Source: Flavobacterium anhuiense (GTDB taxonomy: Bacteria > Bacteroidota > Bacteroidia > Flavobacteriales > Flavobacteriaceae). From it: a stretch of 64,000 bases of DNA. Position numbers and translations under genes: made by a program. This document shows positions 33,855 to 42,630 of the stretch, in pieces (the first letter of the stretch is position 1; each line of letters starts with the position of its first letter). The stretch covers positions 585,965 through 649,964 of the forward strand of contig NZ_FMVC01000001.1 of the NCBI RefSeq assembly GCF_900101855.1. The letters are read 5' to 3'. The notes under the pieces are model-generated. The model saw nothing but the letters and a program-made list of their open reading frames with translations. It did not search any database and was not told where the DNA came from.

Positions 33855-34048
33855 GCCACGAATTCACGAATTTTCGCTAATCATTTGTGTCGAAATTTTA
33901 ATCCTGAATTTCACCAATTTTCATTAATCTGTTTTTGTAAAAATCAAAACTTTTGCACGAATCATCATTCGTGAAATAAAATATCATTCATAATTTATAC
34001 AAAATCATTCAGCATTCCAGCATTTTGAATAATTCGTGAATTCGTGGC
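33855..34048. repeat. GCCACGAATTCACGAATT inverted repeat, long copy
   Basis: Perfect 18-bp arms at 33855-33872 and 34031-34048 with a 158-base spacer. The spacer carries degenerate half copies (GAATTTCACCAATTTTC, CACGAATCATCATTCGTG). It fills most of the 287-base gap between the LpxL-like gene and darA. Confidence 0.85.
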
Positions 34049-34099
34049 TAATAAAAAACCATTGGTCGAATTAAGAAAATTCGTTTAAATAAATTTACT

Positions 34100-34107
34100 T
34101 ACTTTTG
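34100..34107 (+). promoter_or_regulatory. -7 promoter element of darA
   Basis: TACTTTTG, full match to TAnnTTTG, 25 bases before the ATG. With the repeat upstream it separates darA and the following genes into their own transcription unit. Confidence 0.5.
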
Positions 34108-34132
34108 CGAACCACCAAAGCCAAAAGACCTA

Positions 34133-35035
34133 ATGAAAAATGTTCTCGTAATTTATTATTCTCAATCTGGACAATTGGAATCTATTGCAAGAAATATTGC
34201 AAAACCGTTTCTAAATTCAGAAGAAATAAATCTTACTTTTCACGAAATACAATTGGAGAAACCGTTTCCGTTTCCTTGGAACAAAGAATCATTTTTTGAT
34301 GCGTTTCCAGAATCGTTTTTACAGATTCCGACTGCATTAAAACCTGTTCCAGAAGAAATCTTAAACACAAAGTTTGACTTAATTTTATTTCATTATCAGG
34401 TTTGGTATTTATCGCCTTCAATTCCGATCAATTCATTTTTGAAAAGTGACGATGCCAAGAAAATTTTGAACAATACGCCAGTTATCACCATAAGCGGTTC
34501 AAGAAACATGTGGATAATGGCTCAGGAAAAAATCAAAGTTCTGCTAAGAAAAGCCAATGCCAATTTGGTTGGAAATGTAGCTTTGGTAGACCGCGTTGGA
34601 AATTTAATCAGCGTTATAACCATTGTAGAATGGATGTTTTCTGGAGTAAAGAAAAAATATTTAGGTATTTTTCCGCTTCCGGGAGTTTCAGAAAAAGACA
34701 TACAAGAATCGAGTCAGTTTGGAGAAATCATGCTTGATTCTTTGCAAAAAGATAATTTAACGCAATTACAGCCAAAATTGGTCGAGGCTGGCGCTGTAAA
34801 AATAAGTTCCTATTTAGTGACTGTTGACAAAACGGCCAATAAAATTTTTAATAAATGGTCAAACATCATTTATAAAAATCAAAAAAAGCGAAAACAGCTG
34901 CTTAAAGTATTTAATATTTATTTATTCCTTGCGATATGGTTAATTTCACCAATAGTGTATATATTGCACCTTATTACCTATCCGCTTAAGTTCAAAAAAA
35001 TAAAAAAGGAAACTCAATATTATCAGGGAGTTTAG
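34133..35035 (+). CDS. darA: DarA, dialkylresorcinol condensing enzyme
   Basis: Works with DarB to form the dialkylresorcinol half of flexirubin, where it aromatises the cyclised intermediate. 300 residues: an N-terminal flavodoxin-like fold with the flavin loop YYSQSGQLESIA (8-19), then FHYQVWYLSPSIPINSFL, and a hydrophobic C-terminal segment (about 262-285) suggesting membrane attachment. It lies 17 bases before darB, the constant partner of this gene in dialkylresorcinol clusters. Confidence 0.88.
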   Translation: MKNVLVIYYSQSGQLESIARNIAKPFLNSEEINLTFHEIQLEKPFPFPWNKESFFDAFPESFLQIPTALKPVPEEILNTKFDLILFHYQVWYLSPSIPINSFLKSDDAKKILNNTPVITISGSRNMWIMAQEKIKVLLRKANANLVGNVALVDRVGNLISVITIVEWMFSGVKKKYLGIFPLPGVSEKDIQESSQFGEIMLDSLQKDNLTQLQPKLVEAGAVKISSYLVTVDKTANKIFNKWSNIIYKNQKKRKQLLKVFNIYLFLAIWLISPIVYILHLITYPLKFKKIKKETQYYQGV

Positions 35036-35052
35036 AAGACGAAATTTAGATT

Positions 35053-36186
35053 ATGTTTGAAGTATATATTACAAAAGCTGCAAAGTATTTGCCAAACGAA
35101 GCCGTTTCAAATGACGAAATGGAAGCCTACTTAGGCCTTATCAATGATACTGCTTCAAAAGCAAGACGTATTATTTTGCGCAACAATAAAATTACAAGCC
35201 GATATTACGCTGTTGACAAAGAAGGAAAGAGCACTCATAGTAATGCCGAATTAACAAGAAATGCTATTTTACCGTTATTCGACGAAAATTTTACGCCTCA
35301 GGATTTAGAAGTACTTTCATGTGGGACCTCAACTCCCGACATTTTTCTGCCTTCGCATGCTGCGATGGTTCATGGTCTGCTAAAAAACAAATCGGTAGAA
35401 TTAAACTCTTCAACGGGAGTTTGCTGTGCTGGAATGAACTCTCTTAAATTTGGTTTTCTTTCTATTAGATCTGGAAATTCAAAAAATGCAATCTGCACAG
35501 GATCTGAAAAAGTTTCTACCTGGCTAAATGCTCAAAAATACAATCACGAGGCTGACAATTTAAAAAGCCTTGAAGAACAGCCAATCATTGCCTTCAAAAA
35601 AGATTTCCTTCGCTGGATGTTATCTGATGGTGCTGGAGCTTTTTTATTAGAAAATAAACCAAGAGGACCGATTTCGCTAAAAATCGAATGGATGGAAGCT
35701 TTTTCGTATGCGTACGAATTGGAAACGTGCATGTACGCTGGAGGTGATAAATTGGAAAATGGAGAAATTAAAGGCTGGAGCGATTATTCTCCAGAACAAT
35801 GGCTGAACGAATCTGTTTTCTCAATAAAACAAGACGTTAAATTATTAGACGAATTTATCCTGTCTAAAGGTGCAGAAAGCATGAAAGAGGCAATGGATAA
35901 AAACAATATTAAATCGGAAGATATCAATTACTTTATTCCCCACGTTTCTTCTAACTTTTTTGTGGAAGGACTGAAGAAAGGATTAAACGAAAAAGGTATC
36001 GGAATGAGCGATGACAAATGGTTCATGAATCTTTCTAGAGTTGGAAATGTTGGCTCTGCTTCTATTTACCTGGCTCTTGAAGAATTAATGAATTCAGGAA
36101 ATTTGAAAAAAGGAGATAAAATTTTATTATCTGTTCCAGAAAGCGGAAGATTCTCTTTTGCTTACGCATATTTAACGGTTTGCTAA
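35053..36186 (+). CDS. darB: DarB, KAS III-like ketosynthase
   Basis: Joins a beta-ketoacyl and an acyl thioester to build the alkylresorcinol ring carbon skeleton. 377 residues with a thiolase fold of the FabH type: active Cys125 in TGVCCAGMNS, His297 in FIPHVSSNF and Asn332 in SRVGNVGSAS complete the C-H-N triad. Its stop codon overlaps the ATG of the next hotdog gene by one base. Placement beside darA makes the identification firm. Confidence 0.9.
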   Translation: MFEVYITKAAKYLPNEAVSNDEMEAYLGLINDTASKARRIILRNNKITSRYYAVDKEGKSTHSNAELTRNAILPLFDENFTPQDLEVLSCGTSTPDIFLPSHAAMVHGLLKNKSVELNSSTGVCCAGMNSLKFGFLSIRSGNSKNAICTGSEKVSTWLNAQKYNHEADNLKSLEEQPIIAFKKDFLRWMLSDGAGAFLLENKPRGPISLKIEWMEAFSYAYELETCMYAGGDKLENGEIKGWSDYSPEQWLNESVFSIKQDVKLLDEFILSKGAESMKEAMDKNNIKSEDINYFIPHVSSNFFVEGLKKGLNEKGIGMSDDKWFMNLSRVGNVGSASIYLALEELMNSGNLKKGDKILLSVPESGRFSFAYAYLTVC

Positions 36187-36617
36187 TGGAAACAATGGCA
36201 CTTCTAGAAAAAGAAATGGTAGAAAATTTATTGCCGCAAAAGTTTCCTTTTGTGATGGTAGATGCTATGCATTCTTATTCTGAAACTTCTTTGGTTTCTG
36301 GTTTAGAAATTAAGCACGATAATATTTTAGTATCAAATGATGTTTTTCTTGAAGCCGGACTAATAGAACATATGGCACAGTCTGTTGCGTTGCATACTGG
36401 ATATCAATATTTTTTAAGAAACGAAATTGCCCCAACTGGCTACATTGGTTCTATTAAAGAAATTGAGATTAAAGAGCTTCCAAAGACAAACGACAATATT
36501 CAATCTGAAGTAACAATTCTACAGGAATTTGCTGGAATTACTTTGGTGGATATTGTAACAACATTAAACAATGAAGAAATTGCCAGGGGACAAATGAAAA
36601 CTGTTTTGGCAAAATAA
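36186..36617 (+). CDS. Hotdog dehydratase subunit (Glu-bearing, ApeP-like) 1
   Basis: A 143-residue FabZ/ApeP-type hotdog protein. The FabZ catalytic Glu is present (E61 in LIEHMAQSVAL), but the FabZ catalytic His, expected 14 residues earlier in a GHFP motif, is missing: Ile47 is there. LPQKFPFVMVD at the N terminus replaces the usual LPHRYPF. It therefore looks like half of a heterodimeric dehydratase. The frame is open to a TTG at 36180; the ATG overlapping the darB stop is the better start. Confidence 0.82.
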   Translation: METMALLEKEMVENLLPQKFPFVMVDAMHSYSETSLVSGLEIKHDNILVSNDVFLEAGLIEHMAQSVALHTGYQYFLRNEIAPTGYIGSIKEIEIKELPKTNDNIQSEVTILQEFAGITLVDIVTTLNNEEIARGQMKTVLAK

Positions 36618-36625
36618 AAACCATA

Positions 36626-37090
36626 ATGAAGGCTACTGCTGTTGACATACAAAATTATTTACCCCACCGAGCACCAATGCTTATGGTGGATTTGATTTTG
36701 AATATTGATTCAAGTTCAGTAGAAACTGTTTTTCTTGTTGAAGAAGACAATATTTTTGTTCAAAACAATATTTTTATTGAAGCAGGTTTAATCGAAAACA
36801 CCGCTCAGACTTGTTCGGCAATTGTTGGAAAAAAATACTTTTTTGACGACAACGGACTTGAAAATGAAAACGTAAACGTAATCGGATTTATCAGTGCTTT
36901 GAAAAATGTAAAAATTCATGCGCTTCCAAAAGTCGGTGAGACTATTATAACCAAAGCTGATTTAGTTTCGAAATTTACTGGCGACGATTATACTTTATGT
37001 ACAATGAGCTGTCAAAGTTCTGCTGAAGACCAGATACTCTTAGAATGCGAAATTAACTTGTTTATTCAAAAAACAATTTCGGTTGGATAA
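36626..37090 (+). CDS. Hotdog dehydratase subunit (Glu-bearing, ApeP-like) 2
   Basis: A 154-residue paralogue of the preceding protein, starting 9 bases after it. LPHRAPMLMVD is kept, the catalytic Glu is E57 (GLIENTAQTC), and the His position 14 residues earlier is again Ile (I43). Two Glu-only subunits beside each other, plus the His-bearing one at 49753, suggest two alternative heterodimers, perhaps one per product chain. Confidence 0.82.
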   Translation: MKATAVDIQNYLPHRAPMLMVDLILNIDSSSVETVFLVEEDNIFVQNNIFIEAGLIENTAQTCSAIVGKKYFFDDNGLENENVNVIGFISALKNVKIHALPKVGETIITKADLVSKFTGDDYTLCTMSCQSSAEDQILLECEINLFIQKTISVG

Positions 37091-37403
37091 TACAAAGAAA
37101 ATTATTTTACATCTTGTAATCCGAATAGGAATTCTGATCCTTTTGCTTGGTTTGGTTTTCGCATTTTGGCATTTTTCTTTTGACCCTCATAAATATTGCG
37201 ACGAAACGAAACACAGGCATGTCGACGGTGGATTAGGATTATTTATAATCGCATTTCTAATAACACAAATGTTTTATCTGGGATTGTTGATAGAAATGAT
37301 TTATTTATTCGTGAAGAAAAAGCGAATTTTAGCTTTCGCAAATCTTGGATTTTTAATAATTAGTTTATGTATAGTTTTAATCTGTATGTTTCTAATAAAT
37401 TAA
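37083..37403 (+). CDS. Small membrane protein, unknown
   Basis: 106 residues with three hydrophobic segments (about 8-30, 48-75 and 82-104) and a His-rich loop (FDPHKYCDETKHRHVDGG). The only good start is a TTG that overlaps the hotdog stop by 8 bases; no ATG gives a sensible length. I do not recognise the family. Gene order suggests a role in the cluster, perhaps membrane assembly, but that is only inference. Confidence 0.6.
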   Translation: MDNTKKIILHLVIRIGILILLLGLVFAFWHFSFDPHKYCDETKHRHVDGGLGLFIIAFLITQMFYLGLLIEMIYLFVKKKRILAFANLGFLIISLCIVLICMFLIN

Positions 37404-37412
37404 ATTAGCAAA

Positions 37413-37817
37413 ATGGAAAAAGATAAAGTACCTCAGGATCAAAGCAATTTAACGAAAAACAACGTTAAAGAACTTTTGTACGCAACAGATGAAAACGGTA
37501 ATTATACCACAACTTTAAGTACAGGCTGGGAACCTAAAACAATAGCGCTTTCAAATTCTATTGATGAAATAAACGAGCGAATTGCCGATGCCAAACAGCA
37601 GGTTTTGAATGGCGAAGCAAGTCCGATTGTGTATTTTATGGAAGCCAATAAAATGGATCTTAACATATTATCAAGTTATGTGGGATTTTGGAAATGGCGT
37701 GTAAAAAGACATTTTAAACCTAGTGTTTTTGCCAAACTAAACGATAAAATCCTGAAAAAATATGCAGATACTTTTGGAGTATCAATCGAAGAATTAAAAA
37801 ACAGCATTACCAAATAA
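37413..37817 (+). CDS. Conserved hypothetical protein of the pigment cluster
   Basis: 134 residues, soluble, no signal peptide, no family I can name. It is charged, with WEPKTIALSNSIDEINERIADAK in the middle and a basic WKWRVKRHFKPSVF stretch. It stops one base before the BtrH-like gene, so the two are surely cotranslated and may act together. Confidence 0.7.
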   Translation: MEKDKVPQDQSNLTKNNVKELLYATDENGNYTTTLSTGWEPKTIALSNSIDEINERIADAKQQVLNGEASPIVYFMEANKMDLNILSSYVGFWKWRVKRHFKPSVFAKLNDKILKKYADTFGVSIEELKNSITK

Positions 37818-38816
37818 ATGGAATTAACTTTCACACATCATCAGTCTGCTCATTGCGAGAATGGAGTAGCGTCAAATCTGCTAAAAAACAGCGGACTAAA
37901 CATTAGCGAACCGATGGTTTTTGGTATTGGCTCTGGATTGTTTTTTGTATATCTACCTTTTATAAAAGTGAATCATGCACCGGCAATAAGCTACAGAACT
38001 TTGCCTGGACAGATTTTCAATAAAGTGGCCACTCGTTTACATTTAAAAATAAAAAGACAAAAATTTTCTTCTATAGCAAATGCGAATAAAGCTTTAGACG
38101 AAAATTTAAAAAATAATATCCCAACCGGATTACAGGTTGGCGTTTACAACTTAAGTTATTTTCCTGACGAATATCGTTTTCATTTCAACGCGCACAATTT
38201 AGTCGTTTACGGAAAAACCGAAACAGAGTATTTAGTGAGCGATCCAGTAATGGAAACCGTTACGACTTTAACTTATGAAGACATGAATAAAGTACGTTTT
38301 GCCAAAGGAGCTTTTGCACCGCGTGGACAAATGTACTATCCAATTCAGATTCCAAAAGATGTCGATTTAAAAAGCGCCATCATAAAAGGAATCAAAAATA
38401 CTTGCAGAGATATGCTGGCGCCAATGCCAATTGTTGGTGTTCGCGGCATCAAAATGGTTTCTCGCCAGATTCGTAAATGGCCTAAGAAACATGGAGTAAG
38501 AAAAGCCAATCATTACTTGGCTCAAATGGTTCGTATGCAGGAAGAAATTGGAACTGGTGGCGGTGGTTTTCGTTTCATTTATGCGGCATTTTTACAAGAA
38601 GCTTCGGTTATTTTAGGTAACGAAGAATTAAAAGAACTTTCTAAAGAAATGACTCAAATTGGAGATTCATGGCGTGATTTTGCTGTTGAAGCTTCACGTA
38701 TTTACAAAAACAGAAGTGCCAAAGAAGACGCCTACAACACTATTGCCGATGAACTTTTGGACATTGCCAATAGAGAAGAAATCTTTTTCAAAAAATTAAA
38801 AAAAGCGATTAGCTAA
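37818..38816 (+). CDS. BtrH-like acyltransferase
   Basis: 332 residues with an N-terminal BtrH domain: MELTFTHHQSAHCENGVASNLLKNSG carries the likely nucleophile Cys13. BtrH of butirosin synthesis moves an acyl chain from ACP to an aminoglycoside, so here a transfer from ACP to the resorcinol or another acceptor is plausible. The C-terminal half (about 200-332) is helical and basic. It sits directly before an ABC exporter. The assignment of acceptor is inference. Confidence 0.8.
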   Translation: MELTFTHHQSAHCENGVASNLLKNSGLNISEPMVFGIGSGLFFVYLPFIKVNHAPAISYRTLPGQIFNKVATRLHLKIKRQKFSSIANANKALDENLKNNIPTGLQVGVYNLSYFPDEYRFHFNAHNLVVYGKTETEYLVSDPVMETVTTLTYEDMNKVRFAKGAFAPRGQMYYPIQIPKDVDLKSAIIKGIKNTCRDMLAPMPIVGVRGIKMVSRQIRKWPKKHGVRKANHYLAQMVRMQEEIGTGGGGFRFIYAAFLQEASVILGNEELKELSKEMTQIGDSWRDFAVEASRIYKNRSAKEDAYNTIADELLDIANREEIFFKKLKKAIS

Positions 38817-38825
38817 CACACTATT

Positions 38826-39578
38826 TTGCAGTCTATCATTCAAATAGAATCCCTTTCGAAAAAGTACAAAAATGCAGAAATGTATTCTTTGAACAGCGTT
38901 TCGCTAAATATAAATGAAGGTCAGATTTTTGGCTTACTTGGCCCCAATGGCGCTGGAAAAACTACTTTAATTTCCATGCTCTGCGGATTAGTAAAACCAA
39001 CTTCTGGGCATTTTACAATTGATGGTTTAGATTATCAGCATCACGCTTCAAAAATTAAAAAAATCATAGGCGTTGTTCCTCAAGAATATGCTTTGTACCC
39101 AACGTTGACAGCCAGAGAAAATCTGCTTTATTTTGGAAGTATGTACGGTTTAAAAGGTTCTGATTTAAAAGATAAAGTAATCGAAACTCTGGATCTTTTG
39201 GGTTTATTGAAATTTGCCGATAAACAAGTTCAGACTTTTTCGGGCGGAATGAAACGCCGTGTCAATCTGATTGCAGGAATTCTTCATAATCCGAAAGTTT
39301 TGTTTTTGGATGAACCAACAGTGGGTGTCGATGTGCATTCTAAAACTGCTATTATTGATTATTTAAAAGTGTTGAACCAAAACGGAACGACTATTATTTA
39401 TACTTCTCATCATTTGGCTGAAGCCGAAGATTTCTGTTCTCAAATTGCGATTTTAGATCAAGGGCAGATTTATGCGCAAGCAACTCCATCAGCATTAATT
39501 GAATCGACAAAAGATGCTCGAAATCTTGAAGATGTTTTTATTTCATTAACTGGTAAAGCGTTGAGAGATGATATATAA
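38826..39578 (+). CDS. ABC transporter ATP-binding protein
   Basis: 250 residues with Walker A GPNGAGKTT (38-46), signature FSGGMKRR and Walker B VLFLDEPTVG. It is of the DrrA/ABC-2 export type. The start is TTG at 38826; the first ATG in frame would remove the first strand of the domain. It overlaps the permease gene by 11 bases. With it, it probably exports the pigment or a precursor. Confidence 0.93.
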   Translation: MQSIIQIESLSKKYKNAEMYSLNSVSLNINEGQIFGLLGPNGAGKTTLISMLCGLVKPTSGHFTIDGLDYQHHASKIKKIIGVVPQEYALYPTLTARENLLYFGSMYGLKGSDLKDKVIETLDLLGLLKFADKQVQTFSGGMKRRVNLIAGILHNPKVLFLDEPTVGVDVHSKTAIIDYLKVLNQNGTTIIYTSHHLAEAEDFCSQIAILDQGQIYAQATPSALIESTKDARNLEDVFISLTGKALRDDI

Positions 39579-40851
39579 AATTTGGATGTCGGTAGTAAAA
39601 GAATTCCTTTTGCTAAAAAGAGATTTAGGCGGACTGATTATTTTATTTGTCATGCCTTTGGTTTTGGTAATTGCCGTAACCTTAATCCAAGACAGCACTT
39701 TTAAAGCAGTAACCGATTCTAAACTTCAGATTCTTTTGGTCGATAAAGACCACGGATCTGTTTCTAAAACCGTTTTTGAAAATTTAGAAAAAAGCAAATA
39801 TTTTACCGTTGTAACACAAATTGACAATAAACCGATTACCGAAGAAATTGCAAAGGAAAATGTATACAAAGGAAAATTTCAACTGGCAATTGTAATTCCA
39901 GAAAATTTAAGTTCTGATTTGCAAGAAAAAGTAAATCAAAATGTAGAGAAAATTGTGAGTAATTTAGGTTTGAGCGATAGTACCTCAACCACCGAACCTC
40001 AACGCGTTATTAAAGAAAAAGAAGTAAAACTGTATTTTGATCCAGCCGTTCAGATGAGTTTCAAAAATGCGGTTATGAGTTCGATTGACAAAATGATTTC
40101 GCAGATTGAAACCAAATCGATTTATTCAACTTTTCAAAAACAATTAGGAGAAGAAACGATCGATTTTGAGCAAAAGAATTTTATCACTTTCAAAGAAATA
40201 ATTCCGAGAATCAACAACAAAGAAGTTCGACCAAATTCGGTTCAGCATAATGTTCCCGCTTGGACACTTTTTGCGATCTTTTTTATTGTAATTCCGTTAT
40301 CTATCAATATTGTAAAAGAAAAATCGCAAGGGACTTTTGTTCGATTACGAACCAATCCTGTTTCTAATCTTGTGGTGATTATTGGCAAAACCATCACCTA
40401 CTCGATCATTTGTATGATTCAGTTTTACATGATGGTTGCCGTTGCGGTTTTCTTATTTCCATCAATCGGATTGCCTTCTTTAAATATTGAAGGTCATTTT
40501 GTATTAACAAGTGTTGTCGCATTATTTTCAGGTTTTGCTGCAATCGGATTCGGAATTTTATTAGGAACTGTTGCCAGCACGCAAGAACAATCTGCTCCTT
40601 TTGGCGCGACAAGTGTGATTATTTTAGCCGCGATTGGTGGTGTTTGGGTTCCTGTTTTTGCTATGCCGAAAATTATGCAGTATATCGCAAAATCATCTCC
40701 AATGAACTGGGGATTAGAAGCTTTTTACGATGTTTTATTGCGTAACGTTTCTTTCGTCGAAATCATACCAAGAATAAGTTTATTATTTTTGTTTTTCATT
40801 ATTACCACTTCCATCGCATTATTTTATGATAAAAAGAAAAGAGCAGTTTAA
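39568..40851 (+). CDS. ABC-2 type transporter permease
   Basis: A 427-residue ABC-2 permease: one membrane segment near the N terminus (about 22-40), a large periplasmic domain (about 45-225), then five membrane segments (about 228-420). The stretch FVRLRTNPVSNLVVIIGK and SSPMNWGLEAFYDVLLRN are typical. It overlaps the ATPase before it and, by 26 bases, the thioesterase after it, so all three are tightly coupled. Confidence 0.92.
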   Translation: MIYKIWMSVVKEFLLLKRDLGGLIILFVMPLVLVIAVTLIQDSTFKAVTDSKLQILLVDKDHGSVSKTVFENLEKSKYFTVVTQIDNKPITEEIAKENVYKGKFQLAIVIPENLSSDLQEKVNQNVEKIVSNLGLSDSTSTTEPQRVIKEKEVKLYFDPAVQMSFKNAVMSSIDKMISQIETKSIYSTFQKQLGEETIDFEQKNFITFKEIIPRINNKEVRPNSVQHNVPAWTLFAIFFIVIPLSINIVKEKSQGTFVRLRTNPVSNLVVIIGKTITYSIICMIQFYMMVAVAVFLFPSIGLPSLNIEGHFVLTSVVALFSGFAAIGFGILLGTVASTQEQSAPFGATSVIILAAIGGVWVPVFAMPKIMQYIAKSSPMNWGLEAFYDVLLRNVSFVEIIPRISLLFLFFIITTSIALFYDKKKRAV

Positions 40852-41275
40852 AGAAGCTACAGATCTAACCGTTTCTCACGAAATCAGGATTCGTTTTAAC
40901 GAAACAGATCCGCTTGGAATTGTTTGGCACGGCAATTATATCACGTATTTTGAAGATGGACGAGAAGCTTTTGGACGCCAACATGGACTTACTTATCTGG
41001 ATATTGCAGCAACAGGCTATACAACTCCAATTGTAAAATCAACCTGCGAACATAAATTGTCTTTGCGTTACGGAGATGTAGTAACAATTGAAACAACGGT
41101 TGTTGACACTCCAGCAGCAAAAATGATATACCGTTTTAAAATTATTGACGATAAAGGAGAAGTGGCCTGCACAGGCGAAACGACTCAGGTTTTTTTAGAT
41201 AAAGAAGGGAATTTAATGCTGACGAATCCTCCTTTTTATGAGGAATGGAAACGAAAAGTGGGGTTATTAAAATAA
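40826..41275 (+). CDS. Acyl-CoA/ACP thioesterase (4HBT hotdog)
   Basis: 149 residues of the 4-hydroxybenzoyl-CoA thioesterase type. The active-site Asp is in FNETDPLGIVWHGNYITYFEDG (about 25-46). It releases or proof-reads acyl chains from ACP. Thioesterases are regular members of aryl-polyene clusters. The ATG at 40826 overlaps the permease end by 26 bases. Confidence 0.9.
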   Translation: MIKRKEQFKEATDLTVSHEIRIRFNETDPLGIVWHGNYITYFEDGREAFGRQHGLTYLDIAATGYTTPIVKSTCEHKLSLRYGDVVTIETTVVDTPAAKMIYRFKIIDDKGEVACTGETTQVFLDKEGNLMLTNPPFYEEWKRKVGLLK

Positions 41276-41282
41276 AGTTTTA

Positions 41283-41388
41283 GCCACTCCCAATAGCTAT
41301 CGGATCACGAATTACTAAAAATTAAAATCAGAATCTGCTTAATCTGCCAAATCTGCGAGCAAAAATTTCACGAAATTAGAATCATAAA
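41283..41388. repeat. Degenerate CACGAATT repeat remnant
   Basis: The 113-base gap before the next ketosynthase holds TTAGCCACT, TCACGAATTACT and TTTCACGAAATTAG, with AATCTGC words between them. It resembles a decayed copy of the GCCACGAATTCACGAATT element whose right arm is lost. Confidence 0.45.
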
Positions 41389-42531
41389 ATGTTAAGAGAA
41401 ATATATATTAACGAAACTAACTGCATCACCCCTTTAGGTTTTGATGTTGAATCTAATATTAGCGCCATTCTTAATGGTGATTCTGGAATTCAGCTTCATA
41501 ATGATGTTTCTTTGATGCCGAATCCGTTTTATGCTTCAATTATTTCTGATGAAAAAATAAACAGTGCTTTTTCAAAAATCAGCACTGAAACCAAATATTC
41601 GCGTTTAGAGAAAATGATGATTTTGGCTTTAGAACCGATTATCAAAAATTCTAATGTAGAATTAAATTCAAAAACAGCTTTTATACTTTCTACCACAAAA
41701 GGAAATGTAACCGCTCTAGCAAATGATTCTGAAGAAAGTTTCAACAACGCACATTTAGATGTTTTAGCTAAAAACGTTGCCGATTTCTTCGGATTCCAGA
41801 CTCAACCCATTGTGGTTTCAAATGCATGCGTTTCTGGAATTTTAGCTGTTTCAGTGGCCAAAAGAATGATTCAATCTGAACTTTACGATACTATTTTTGT
41901 AGTGGCTGGCGACGAAGTTTCTGAATTTGTTCTGTCAGGTTTTAATGCTTTCCAAGCGATGAGCGAACTGCCTTGCAAGCCGTATTCTAAAAATAGAACC
42001 GGTGTAAGTTTAGGCGAAGCAACAGCAGCTGTTTTAGTTTCAGCGAATCTGGCAACTGCTAAAATAAAAGTGATTGGCGACAGTTCGATAAACGATGCCA
42101 ATCATATTTCGGGTCCGTCAAGAACAGGTGAAGGTTTGTTTAGAAGTATTCAGAATGCTTTGAAAGAAGCGCAAATTGAAGCCAACAAATTAGATTATAT
42201 TTCAGCACACGGAACTGCAACGCCTTACAATGACGAAATGGAAGCGATTGCTTTAAATCGTTTAGATTTACAAAATGTTCCCGTTAACAGTTTGAAAGGA
42301 TTCTACGGTCATACACTTGGCGCTTCGGGATTATTGGAAACGGTAATTGCGATAGAATCTGCCAATCAAAACAAGCTTTTTGAATCAAAAGGTTTCGATG
42401 AAATTGGTGTTAGTGAAGATATCAATGTGATTGAGAAAAATGGAGAAAAGAAAATTGATTATTTTCTAAAAACGGCTTCTGGTTTTGGAGGTTGTAATAC
42501 GGCGGTTGTTTTTGAAAAAATGAAACTCTAA
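41389..42531 (+). CDS. Beta-ketoacyl-ACP synthase 2, pigment cluster
   Basis: 380 residues of the KAS I/II fold, shorter and more diverged than the one at 31478. The active site is complete: C147 (VSNACVSG), H274 (ISAHGTATPYNDEMEA), K303 and H308 (SLKGFYGHTLGASG). In related clusters the next gene is the short ketosynthase-like protein; here a SUKH-like gene separates them. Confidence 0.9.
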   Translation: MLREIYINETNCITPLGFDVESNISAILNGDSGIQLHNDVSLMPNPFYASIISDEKINSAFSKISTETKYSRLEKMMILALEPIIKNSNVELNSKTAFILSTTKGNVTALANDSEESFNNAHLDVLAKNVADFFGFQTQPIVVSNACVSGILAVSVAKRMIQSELYDTIFVVAGDEVSEFVLSGFNAFQAMSELPCKPYSKNRTGVSLGEATAAVLVSANLATAKIKVIGDSSINDANHISGPSRTGEGLFRSIQNALKEAQIEANKLDYISAHGTATPYNDEMEAIALNRLDLQNVPVNSLKGFYGHTLGASGLLETVIAIESANQNKLFESKGFDEIGVSEDINVIEKNGEKKIDYFLKTASGFGGCNTAVVFEKMKL

Positions 42532-42556
42532 ATACACAAATTTTCACGAATTATTC

Positions 42557-42616
42557 AACTGTTCGGAAATTCCGAACAGTTCAAAAAAACTAACTTGCAA
42601 GGAAAACTTGCAAGTT
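42557..42616. repeat. Two adjacent perfect palindromes
   Basis: AACTGTTCGGAA (42557-42568) pairs with TTCCGAACAGTT (42570-42581) around a single base, and AACTTGCAAG (42592-42601) with CTTGCAAGTT (42607-42616) around GAAAA. They stand only 10 bases apart, just upstream of the SUKH-like gene. Neither is followed by a T run. Confidence 0.85.
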
Positions 42617-42630
42617 CAAAATTTAAGCAA

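Noticed and set aside
40406-40612. Minus-strand open frame inside the ABC permease
   Set aside because: A shadow of the permease gene on the other strand with no family likeness.
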